The translations under genes and the position numbers were made by a program. A DNA stretch of 6,480 bases from Clostridiaceae bacterium (GTDB taxonomy: Bacteria; Bacillota; Clostridia; Saccharofermentanales; DTU023), in NCBI GenBank assembly GCA_012800135.1, contig JAAZJV010000257.1, positions 1 to 6,480 on the forward strand, given 5' to 3'. The first letter of the stretch is position 1; each line of letters opens with the position of its first letter. Below the pieces are notes generated by a model that was not told where the DNA came from, did no database searches, and was given only the letters and a program-made list of their open reading frames with translations. This document shows positions 1 through 6,055 of this stretch, in pieces.

Positions 1-98
1 ATTTGCAAACACGCTCTTTACATTTTTCTGTTTTAAGAAGAGAATGTCCCTATAAGCAAGACAGGATAACACCGCCTCGACGACAAAGAAGTGGGATG

Positions 99-121
99 TT
101 GCTTGCCCAATACGCAAGCAA
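99..121. repeat. 8-bp perfect inverted repeat, possible operator or leader hairpin
   Basis: TTGCTTGC (99-106) and GCAAGCAA (114-121) are perfect reverse complements around a 7-base centre. There is no run of T directly after the second arm, so it does not look like an intrinsic terminator. It overlaps the -35 part of the promoter candidate at 103-133, a position that would suit a repressor site. That role is inference only. Confidence 0.45.
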
Positions 122-133
122 CCTTGATATTAT
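103..133 (+). promoter_or_regulatory. Weak candidate promoter for the two-gene operon
   Basis: TTGCCC (103-108) and TATTAT (128-133) are separated by 19 bases. The -10 box matches the sigma-70 consensus at five of six positions, but the -35 box is poor and the spacer long. It would give a 5' leader of roughly 60 bases. It is offered because it is the best box pair near the gene, not because it is strong. Transcription could also begin upstream of the window. Confidence 0.25.
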
Positions 134-185
134 TTTGCGTTGCAAAGCAAGATTTGCCCCGCAGAGTGTATATCGTGCGGTCGAA

Positions 186-192
186 GAGGTGG
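186..192 (+). promoter_or_regulatory. Ribosome binding site that decides the start at 203
   Basis: AGAGGTGG-like sequence lies 10 bases before ATG 203. The alternative TTG at 140 in the same frame has no such site and would add 21 cysteine-rich residues not seen at the start of YidC proteins. The start at 203 is therefore preferred. Confidence 0.7.
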
Positions 193-202
193 CAAGCTCG
201 AT

Positions 203-2860
203 ATGACGATCATCAATACGCTATTTGGAATACCGCTGGGACATGTGATGCGTTTTTGCTGGCAACTAGTCGGCAATTACGGTGTTTCCATTATCCTGTT
301 CACACTCTTTACAAAAATCATCATGTTCCCCTTATCGCTGATTTCACAGAAAAACTCGATTGCGATGATTAAGCTGCGCCCTCTCTTAGAGGACGTCCGT
401 CGACGTTATGACGGCAACAGCGCTGAAATCGCCGAGATGCAAAAAGCGCTATATAAAAAAGAGCGTTACAGCCCGATCAAGGGTATGCTGCCGCTCTTAA
501 TCCAAATCCCCATTATCCTCGGATTGATTAATGTGATCTACCATCCGGTGCAGCATCTGTTACAACTTGACGCAGATACCATTGGCCTTTTTATTGAAAG
601 AACGGCGCGTTTTCTCAACATAACACCCGAGGCAATGGGAACCGGCGCGGAACTTACCGTGTTGGAGACGGCACAGGCAAACCCGGCGCTGTTTACGGGG
701 CTATCAGGTCTTGACAAGATCCTTCAGATGGACCTTCATTTTCTTGGCACGAATATGGCCGAAGTTCCGCGCCTTGCCTCCGCCACCGTCCTTTATCCTA
801 TCCTCTCAGGCGCAAGCGCGCTGCTTCTCGGCATCTACCAAAATCGCGTCAATATACTGCAGCGTGTACAGAGCGTAGTAAGCCGCTGGGGCATGACGAT
901 TTTCCTAGTGGCATTCTCCGCCTTTTTTGCCGCTATCTTGCCGTGCGGTGTGGGGCTTTACTGGATTAGCGGAAACTTGATGTCTATTCCGGTGCAAGCG
1001 CTATGCAATAAGATTTACGATCCGGGAGCATACGCCGATAACCTCAAACATATTGAGAAGCCGCACCTTACTCGTGAAGAAAAGCGGGCACAGCGCGTCC
1101 TCAACGCAAAAAAACGTCGTACTCAGCGCGCCGACAAAAAGCGCTTTATGAATACGAAAGATAAGCAGCTTGTTTTCTATGCGGAAAGCAGTGGTTATTA
1201 CAAATATTTTGAGGGATTTATCGATTACATCCTCGAACACTCGGAGCTTGTCGTCCATTACGTCACAAGCGACATCAACGATCAAGTATTCGCAAAAAAC
1301 AATCCACGCATCCAAACGTACTACATCGGCCCGATCGCGCTCATTCAGTTCATGATGCTGATGGACGCCGATATGGTCGTGATGACGATGCCCGATCTTG
1401 AAAAATATCAGATCAAACGCTCTCTCGTCAGAAAAGACATCGAATACATTTACCTCGATCACGGAATGACGAGCCTGCACCTTATGCTTCGAGAAGGCGC
1501 ACTCGACCATTTCGATACGATTTTCTGTTACGGCCCTAATCACATCCGCGAAATTCGCGAAACGGAACGCGTGTACGATCTGCCGCCCAAAAAGCTGGTC
1601 AAAACAGGATACCCGCTGCTTGACTCCATGCTGAAAGCGGCCGATGAGCTCGGCAACATTGAAAACGATCCGAAAAAAATCCTCATCGCTCCTTCTTGGC
1701 AAAAAGACAACATCCTCGAATTATGTCCGGATGAAGTCATCCGGCCGCTGCTTGATGCAGGTTATCGCGTTATTGCCCGTCCGCACCCCGAATTCGTGAA
1801 ACGTTTTCCGGATCAAGTCGATGCCTTGATCCGGCAATACAGCGATGCCGGCGATGCGTTTGAGTTCCAGACATCCTTCGCCTCAAACGAGACTGTCTAC
1901 ACCGCGGATCTTGTCATAACGGATTGGTCTACGATTGCCAATGAATTCTCCTACGCGACAAAGAAACCGTCTCTTTTCATCAACACTCCGATGAAAATCA
2001 TGAACCCGAATTACAAGAAAATTCCCTGTGTTCCGCTGGATATATCGCTTCGCGATGAGATCGGCATCTCAATTGACACCGATAAGCTTGATCAGCTGCC
2101 TGAAGTCGTCACGGATCTTCTCGAACGCAAGGACTACTACCGAGAACATATCGCGGACGTCGTTCAGCAAAACATCTTCGATGTCGGCAATGGCGCACAA
2201 GGAGGCGGCTCTTACATCGTAAATACGCTCACCGCAAAGAGAAAAGCGCGCGAAAAACATACTCCCCCGAAGAAAGATCGGATGGCGCCCGCAGCCGTTG
2301 TGAACGATTTAAGAGCATTGTCCGAGGGCGACGCGCACGATGTCGATCAGGATATTTTGTCGATGGACGAAACACACATGTCAACGTATCTAGAACAGAT
2401 CGAGCAACGCTTGGAGACATTTTTGGCACGCGTGAGCGATCAACAGGATGAAGATTTCAGAAAAAGCGTCGAACGACATCTCCGCGAGCGGGTTACGCCC
2501 GATCCTAAACAGACACATCCGCGCGGCATATGGATCAAGGCTCTGCTCGACGATTTAGTCGATGTCGATATTGAGACATCAAGTCCTCTTGAAAACGCGA
2601 CATCTGCGAAGAAGACCGTTGTCTCAATCGATACTGCGCAAGACGATGCTTTGGTGAACTCCTCTGCCGACAAAGATCTCTCTTGTGCGACTGGTGCAAC
2701 CGCACCGGCCTCCGGAACCATTTCGGGCACAGCAAAGGCTGCTCATTTCAACTCGCATGATGTGATGAAGCAAGCCACGGTGACCGCCTCAACCACACCA
2801 AGCAGTTACACCGATGCTAACGACGCGACCAAACGCGCACCGGAAGGAGACTTCTCATGA
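203..2860 (+). CDS. YidC/Oxa1-type membrane insertase domain fused to a CDP-glycerol glycerophosphotransferase domain
   Basis: The protein has 885 residues. Residues 1-275 follow the clostridial YidC pattern: first membrane segment about 22-45 (NYGVSIILFTLFTKIIMFPL), a charged cytoplasmic helical hairpin about 47-90, then SPIKGMLPLLIQIPIILGL (90-108), a longer outside loop, and three more segments near 192-211, 229-246 and 248-266, ending NKIYDP. The functionally important groove arginine of YidC is lysine here (K38). A basic linker (282-313) follows. Residues 320-675 resemble TagB/TagF enzymes, which move glycerol phosphate from CDP-glycerol onto membrane-linked acceptors at the inner face. 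LDHG with H420 and RPHP with H528 match the two conserved histidines of that family, and TDWST (573-577) matches its C-terminal donor-site motif. The tail (690-885) is rich in Ser, Thr, Ala and Asp and probably mostly disordered. The gene is followed with a 4-base overlap by a phosphotransferase-like gene. Domain calls are secure. Donor, acceptor and any retained insertase activity are inferred or unknown. Confidence 0.88.
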   Translation: MTIINTLFGIPLGHVMRFCWQLVGNYGVSIILFTLFTKIIMFPLSLISQKNSIAMIKLRPLLEDVRRRYDGNSAEIAEMQKALYKKERYSPIKGMLPLLIQIPIILGLINVIYHPVQHLLQLDADTIGLFIERTARFLNITPEAMGTGAELTVLETAQANPALFTGLSGLDKILQMDLHFLGTNMAEVPRLASATVLYPILSGASALLLGIYQNRVNILQRVQSVVSRWGMTIFLVAFSAFFAAILPCGVGLYWISGNLMSIPVQALCNKIYDPGAYADNLKHIEKPHLTREEKRAQRVLNAKKRRTQRADKKRFMNTKDKQLVFYAESSGYYKYFEGFIDYILEHSELVVHYVTSDINDQVFAKNNPRIQTYYIGPIALIQFMMLMDADMVVMTMPDLEKYQIKRSLVRKDIEYIYLDHGMTSLHLMLREGALDHFDTIFCYGPNHIREIRETERVYDLPPKKLVKTGYPLLDSMLKAADELGNIENDPKKILIAPSWQKDNILELCPDEVIRPLLDAGYRVIARPHPEFVKRFPDQVDALIRQYSDAGDAFEFQTSFASNETVYTADLVITDWSTIANEFSYATKKPSLFINTPMKIMNPNYKKIPCVPLDISLRDEIGISIDTDKLDQLPEVVTDLLERKDYYREHIADVVQQNIFDVGNGAQGGGSYIVNTLTAKRKAREKHTPPKKDRMAPAAVVNDLRALSEGDAHDVDQDILSMDETHMSTYLEQIEQRLETFLARVSDQQDEDFRKSVERHLRERVTPDPKQTHPRGIWIKALLDDLVDVDIETSSPLENATSAKKTVVSIDTAQDDALVNSSADKDLSCATGATAPASGTISGTAKAAHFNSHDVMKQATVTASTTPSSYTDANDATKRAPEGDFS
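2844..2849 (+). promoter_or_regulatory. Ribosome binding site for the downstream overlapping gene
   Basis: AAGGAG sits 7 bases before ATG 2857, inside the last codons of the fusion gene. This supports translation starting at 2857, within the ATGA overlap, rather than at the next ATG codons at 2860 or 2869. The two genes are very probably on one transcript and translationally coupled. Confidence 0.75.
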
Positions 2861-4827
2861 TGGCCTGGATGGCGAACGGATTATCAGAGCAATGCGGATT
2901 TCTAATTCACTGTTACATTGATCCTGCGACGACGACGTATCTCATTCAGATGATCTCCGCCATCGTTATCACGCTCGGCGTCACGATCGGCCTGCTTTTC
3001 ACCCGTCTTCGCATGTCTCTGATGAATATCTACGTGCGTCTGTCAGGTTATTTTGTGCGCTTATTCACGAAAAAGAAAGATGAAGTAGAGGTTGACGAAC
3101 CGTTATGGAAGGTAGCAGAAACGCGCTCAACACCATCACTGCACATCAACCGCCGTGACTTTCTCTTTAAAGAAAACCGCTCTTTCAAGAGTCGCCTTTT
3201 GACCGCCTTTTTGGTAAGCGCCGCCTTTTCTTTTACGTTTATGTTCTTCAGTGTTTACGAAGTCATCGCGTTGAACACTGATTCAATTCCTTTTGTTTTC
3301 GAACAAATTGCGGTAACAGTTGTGCTCGTTTTCGTCATTATCTTATTGGTGATGTGCGGAATTTTAATGATTTTCCGAGGCAGGGTGTTTGATTTTTTTG
3401 TCTCGCTCGCATGTGGCACCGTGTTTACAGGTTACATCCAAGCCAACTTTCTCAATGGCGCTCTCGGCAGTCTGACAGGTGATCCCGTTGTGTGGCACAA
3501 TTTCACCCGAGAACTGATCATCAACACATTCCTTACGATTGTGCTTTTCGCTATCCCGCTGATACTCCGTTATCTTGGAAGAAAACTTTGGACCGTGACG
3601 ATACGTGCCTTGTCAGGACTTCTCATAGTGATCCAACTCATCGCTATGTTGTCGCTTTCGGTACATATGCCTACAACAAAAATGAAAGCAGGTTACCTTT
3701 CGACCTCCGATATATATGACGTTGCGCCACAACACAATATTGTGATCATCGTGCTTGATCGACTGGATAATCGATACATCGAAGCTTTGTTGCAAGAAAA
3801 CCCGAATTATTTTGACCGCCTCGACGGATTCACACGGTTTACAGACAACATGTCATTTTACAGTCAAACATTTCCTTCGGTGACCAATATGTTTACTGGG
3901 CATAATCATTTTTTTGATCGACCTACGTCTTCCTTTATGAAAGAAGCATGGCAGACCTCAAAAATTCTTCCTCAGTTACACGAATCGAACTACACGATTA
4001 CAATGTATATGGAAAAGGGTTACACCTATTCCGACATTAGCGACCTGCAGCCTACCGTTCAAAATGCCGTTTATCAGGTGCTGCATGTTAATCAGCGCCG
4101 CGCATTGAAGGAGCTCCTATTGCTCTCGGCATATCGCTATGCACCCTACGCATTCAAGCCTTTTTTCTGGACATCGTCAGATCGATTCGGTAATTTATTC
4201 TGTACGCCATCGGGTCAGTCGCATTACGTTACTGATGATGTCAAGTTTTTCAATCAGCTGAAACAAGAAGGACTTTCTGTAGAAGGGGAGGGCGGTCAGC
4301 TGAAATATATCCACCTTAACGGAACACATGGACCCCACAATATGGATGCGATGGCTCGACCGGTTGACTCATCAAAAACGAGTTCCCTCGAGCAGGCAAA
4401 AGGCTGTTTTTATATCGTGTTTCATTATCTGGCTGAACTGAAAAGATTGGGAAAATATGATGACAGCACGATCATCATTACGGGCGATCACGGAGCCAGA
4501 AAAGACGATCATCTTCCGCTTGACCGAGCTATTGTAACAGCACTCTTTGTGAAGCCGCGCGGAGCTGGAGGAACACCTCTTGTCTCCAATCAGGCACCCG
4601 TAACGACCGACAACTTTAGGGCATTTATATACGCGGAAGCCGGTTTGCCCTATGAAGCGCTTGGACCATCCTATTTTGACGTCCCGGAAACGGAAGTTAA
4701 CACGCGTTACTTGTACCACCGACTTAATGCGAAACCGAAAAATCGCATGCTCATCTATGAAATCACAGGCGATGCCAACGATTTTTCAAACTGGAAACTC
4801 GTCGACGACTTTGAAACGGACTACTGA
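2857..4827 (+). CDS. Membrane-anchored sulfatase/alkaline-phosphatase-superfamily phosphotransferase (LTA synthase/EptA-like)
   Basis: The protein has 656 residues. It opens with a short segment containing YIDPATTTYLIQ (20-31) that leads into a membrane helix (about 28-48), then a charged cytoplasmic stretch (70-110). Further hydrophobic segments lie near 112-134, 148-173, 177-199, 218-240 and 246-268. The C-terminal domain (about 290-610) should lie outside the membrane. It shows the metal-binding pattern of the superfamily: NIVIIVLD with D301 near the start, TFPSVTNMFTG with T338 as candidate nucleophile, HLNGTHGPH (486-494), and ITGDHG with D544 and H545. A threonine nucleophile rather than the Cys/Ser of sulfatases fits phosphoglycerol or phosphoethanolamine transferases. 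In those families the substrate is a lipid head group and the product a modified glycan or polymer. The gene overlaps the preceding CDP-glycerol transferase fusion by 4 bases, which suggests a shared pathway in cell-surface polyol-phosphate assembly. The exact group transferred cannot be told from sequence, and a hydrolase role is possible. Confidence 0.8.
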   Translation: MMAWMANGLSEQCGFLIHCYIDPATTTYLIQMISAIVITLGVTIGLLFTRLRMSLMNIYVRLSGYFVRLFTKKKDEVEVDEPLWKVAETRSTPSLHINRRDFLFKENRSFKSRLLTAFLVSAAFSFTFMFFSVYEVIALNTDSIPFVFEQIAVTVVLVFVIILLVMCGILMIFRGRVFDFFVSLACGTVFTGYIQANFLNGALGSLTGDPVVWHNFTRELIINTFLTIVLFAIPLILRYLGRKLWTVTIRALSGLLIVIQLIAMLSLSVHMPTTKMKAGYLSTSDIYDVAPQHNIVIIVLDRLDNRYIEALLQENPNYFDRLDGFTRFTDNMSFYSQTFPSVTNMFTGHNHFFDRPTSSFMKEAWQTSKILPQLHESNYTITMYMEKGYTYSDISDLQPTVQNAVYQVLHVNQRRALKELLLLSAYRYAPYAFKPFFWTSSDRFGNLFCTPSGQSHYVTDDVKFFNQLKQEGLSVEGEGGQLKYIHLNGTHGPHNMDAMARPVDSSKTSSLEQAKGCFYIVFHYLAELKRLGKYDDSTIIITGDHGARKDDHLPLDRAIVTALFVKPRGAGGTPLVSNQAPVTTDNFRAFIYAEAGLPYEALGPSYFDVPETEVNTRYLYHRLNAKPKNRMLIYEITGDANDFSNWKLVDDFETDY

Positions 4828-5117
4828 TCGTGCGTCAGACGCAGTGAAGCGTAATGCCAAAGACCATACGGCCGCTGTCTCGATTTTCGCGGCAACGTCC
4901 ATTCCTGATCGCGCCTTAGACCGAACGACAGCACTAATGCGATCGCAACCAATCAATTCCTGTCATTATTATCTTGTGAAAGAGGCGTGCATTCGTCGAT
5001 TTTGCTAAAAAATCGATCACATGCAAAAATTCATTAAAAACCGATATTGATGCCTATACTTGCACCCGGTGTGGTCATCATATGAGCCAGCAACACGAGG
5101 ACAGGATCGTCAACCGC
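4828..5117. other. Intergenic region between convergent genes
   Basis: No convincing gene is seen. An open forward frame that crosses the end of the phosphotransferase gene and reaches 5008 is low-complexity and reads as a shadow. The region holds an AT-rich inverted repeat (4996-5016) and an 8-bp palindrome TCATATGA (5078-5085). A TATACT box at 5055-5060 has only a poor -35 partner. No GC-rich stem followed by a T run is visible in either direction. Confidence 0.5.
4996..5016. repeat. AT-rich 8-bp inverted repeat in the convergent intergenic region
   Basis: TCGATTTT (4996-5003) pairs with AAAATCGA (5009-5016) around a 5-base loop. It lies between two convergent genes, where a two-way terminator would be expected. 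The stem is AT-rich and neither strand has a clear T tract right after the stem, so a terminator role is doubtful. Confidence 0.3.
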
Positions 5118-5708
5118 TCACTGGTCAAACGGAGCAAATGGGGCAAGGCGCTGATACACTTCAGCGACCGGCAAACCCATCACAGAAAAGAAGTCGCCAT
5201 CTATTCCTGAAATGATAAGACCGCCAAGCTCTTGGATGCCGTATGCTCCGGCCTTGTCAAGCGGTGCACCTGTTGCAACGCAACGATCGATGAGCTCTTC
5301 GACAACAGACGATAAGGGATAAAACGTTACGTCCGTCAATACGGAAAAAACGTCTGTCGATGAGCCGGCAAGGATCGTAACGCCTGTTGCCACAAGGTGC
5401 GTCCTGCCGGCCAGTTCTCGCAACATTCTCCGCGCGTCCGCCTCATCCTCCGGTTTCCCATAAAACACACCATCCAAACTCACAACGGTGTCCGCTCCGA
5501 TAACGATCGCGTCCGGATAATCTTCCAGAACGCGTGCCGCCTTAGCAAAAGACAGCGCCTCAACAACGTGTGTCGGTGAATGCCTGTCATCCAACGTTTC
5601 TAGAACGTGCCTCTCATCACATGCCGCCGGCACAACGTCAAACGAAAATCCCGTCATCGCCAGCAATTCACGCCTCCTTGGCGATTGGCTGGCCAAAATC
5701 AATTTCAT
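5118..5708 (-). CDS. maf: Maf-family nucleoside triphosphate pyrophosphatase (probable dTTP/UTP type)
   Basis: The protein has 196 residues, the usual length for Maf. It is a cytoplasmic enzyme that splits nucleoside triphosphates, including modified ones, to the monophosphate and pyrophosphate, and is classed as house-cleaning. Visible motifs in order are LASQSPRRRELL (4-15) at the N-terminus with R11 and R12, DE (31-32), SFAKA with K56, IGADTVV with the catalytic-type aspartate D73, YGKP (83-86), and DKAGAYGIQE with Q159 followed by GDFFSVMGLPV. The double arginine, the lysine and the glutamine fit the YhdE-like dTTP/UTP subfamily rather than the YceF-like m7GTP one; this sub-assignment is by motif memory. 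The start at 5708 is supported by AGAAGG 7 bases upstream. It is convergent with the phosphotransferase gene and divergent from the tRNA-editing gene. Nothing looks damaged. Confidence 0.93.
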   Translation of the reverse strand: MKLILASQSPRRRELLAMTGFSFDVVPAACDERHVLETLDDRHSPTHVVEALSFAKAARVLEDYPDAIVIGADTVVSLDGVFYGKPEDEADARRMLRELAGRTHLVATGVTILAGSSTDVFSVLTDVTFYPLSSVVEELIDRCVATGAPLDKAGAYGIQELGGLIISGIDGDFFSVMGLPVAEVYQRLAPFAPFDQ

Positions 5709-5715
5709 TCGTATA

Positions 5716-5721
5716 CCTTCT
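5716..5721 (-). promoter_or_regulatory. Ribosome binding site of maf
   Basis: Read on the minus strand this is AGAAGG, 7 bases before the ATG at 5708-5706. It sets the start. The nearest other upstream ATG (5736-5734) is in a different frame. Confidence 0.65.
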
Positions 5722-5723
5722 GT

Positions 5724-5742
5724 CCGACGATTTCATCGCCGG
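5724..5742 (-). promoter_or_regulatory. Possible hairpin in the maf leader, next to its ribosome binding site
   Basis: On the minus strand CCGGCGAT and ATCGTCGG can form an 8-pair stem with a 3-base loop, one pair being G-U. On the plus strand the same position is an A-C mismatch, so the structure is better in RNA transcribed toward maf. The stem ends three bases before the ribosome binding site. A role in translation is conjecture. Confidence 0.3.
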
Positions 5743-5818
5743 CCTTTCCCCCTTGATTCCCTTGCCGGAAAAGACTCTTCCGATCCTTCTTCGATGTTCA
5801 TCCGATTTTGCTGTTCTG

Positions 5819-5848
5819 ACTTTACCTTCATATCACATCTTAATGCAA
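5819..5848 (-). promoter_or_regulatory. Weak candidate promoter for maf
   Basis: On the minus strand TTGCAT (5848-5843) and TAAAGT (5824-5819) are 18 bases apart. Each box matches the sigma-70 consensus at four of six positions. It would give a leader of about 100 bases that includes the hairpin at 5724-5742. Similar-quality matches are expected by chance. Confidence 0.22.
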
Positions 5849-5912
5849 TCGTCATGTCTTTGGATGTCATCGCTGGCATCAATTCGATGAGTTATTCAAA
5901 TTGTGGCAGAAT

Positions 5913-5956
5913 GGGTTATAAGCTTACATAAATTGGGTTATAAGCTTACATAAATT
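5913..5956. repeat. Perfect 22-bp tandem duplication with a near-palindromic core
   Basis: Two identical 22-bp units lie head to tail at 5913-5934 and 5935-5956. Each contains TTATAAGCTTACATAA, an imperfect palindrome centred on AAGCTT. Similar 13-base flanks, AAATTGTGGCAGA (5898-5910) and AAATTGTGAAAGA (5952-5964), bracket the pair, so AAATTG occurs three times. The position between divergent genes would suit a doubled operator, but a simple slippage duplication is equally possible. There are no spacers, so this is not a CRISPR array. Confidence 0.85.
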
Positions 5957-5972
5957 GTGAAAGAGCAAAAGG

Positions 5973-6003
5973 TTGTTCGGTAATAATAGAATATGCATAT
6001 AAA
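5973..6003 (+). promoter_or_regulatory. Candidate promoter for the tRNA-editing gene
   Basis: TTGTTC (5973-5978) and TATAAA (5998-6003) are 19 bases apart; CATATA at 5996 gives a 17-base spacer with a poorer box. The surrounding AT-rich sequence offers other -10-like boxes (TAGAAT at 5987-5992), so the exact site is uncertain. It lies just downstream of the tandem repeat. Confidence 0.35.
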
Positions 6004-6043
6004 AGATGATAACTGATTTCGAGTTGAGATTAACTAGATTTTG

Positions 6044-6049
6044 AAGGTG
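6044..6049 (+). promoter_or_regulatory. Ribosome binding site of the tRNA-editing gene
   Basis: AAGGTG within GAAGGTGA lies 6 bases before ATG 6056 and supports that start. Confidence 0.65.
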
Positions 6050-6055
6050 AAACAG

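Larger units (their letters stand above)
1..202. other. Leader region upstream of the YidC fusion gene
   Basis: I see no recognisable gene here. One forward frame (from position 3) stays open from the window edge to a TGA at 204-206, which overlaps the ATG at 203. Its arginine-rich translation resembles nothing I know, so it is not called as a gene. The region holds an inverted repeat at 99-121, a weak promoter candidate at 103-133, and the ribosome binding site of the following gene at 186-192. Confidence 0.5.
5709..6055. other. Divergent intergenic region between maf and the tRNA-editing gene
   Basis: The 347 bases contain the control regions of two divergent genes. From left to right it holds the maf ribosome binding site, a hairpin, a short unconvincing minus-strand frame (5733-5831, 32 codons), a weak maf promoter candidate, a 22-bp tandem duplication (5913-5956), and an AT-rich stretch with promoter-like boxes leading into the editing gene. 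I recognise no RNA gene or riboswitch. Confidence 0.55.

Noticed and set aside
140..202. Longer N-terminus of the YidC fusion starting at TTG 140
   Set aside because: The extra 21 residues are cysteine-rich and unlike YidC, and the TTG has no good ribosome binding site. ATG 203 has one and gives a typical clostridial YidC start.
1001..1702. Long minus-strand open frame of 233 codons
   Set aside because: It lies wholly inside the fusion gene, is antisense to a domain with clear family motifs, and its translation resembles nothing recognisable.
4372..4719. Minus-strand open frame opposite the phosphotransferase domain
   Set aside because: It is antisense to the conserved ITGDHG region and has no recognisable product. 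It is treated as a shadow.
4652..5008. Forward open frame across the end of the phosphotransferase gene
   Set aside because: About half lies in another frame of the real gene. The rest is low-complexity, with no ribosome binding site or known motif.
4996..5016. Intrinsic terminator between the convergent genes
   Set aside because: The stem is AT-rich and no T run follows it on either strand, so it is listed only as an inverted repeat.
5733..5831. Minus-strand 32-codon frame in the maf leader (starts MKVKSEQQNR)
   Set aside because: It has only a weak ribosome binding site, a charged low-complexity sequence and no known family. It could be a leader peptide but the evidence is too thin.
5570..5890. 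Forward open frame antisense to the start of maf
   Set aside because: It overlaps the well-supported maf N-terminus and leader and has no recognisable domain.
5913..5956. CRISPR array or insertion-sequence end
   Set aside because: The two units are directly adjacent with no spacers, and no transposase or terminal inverted repeat is nearby.
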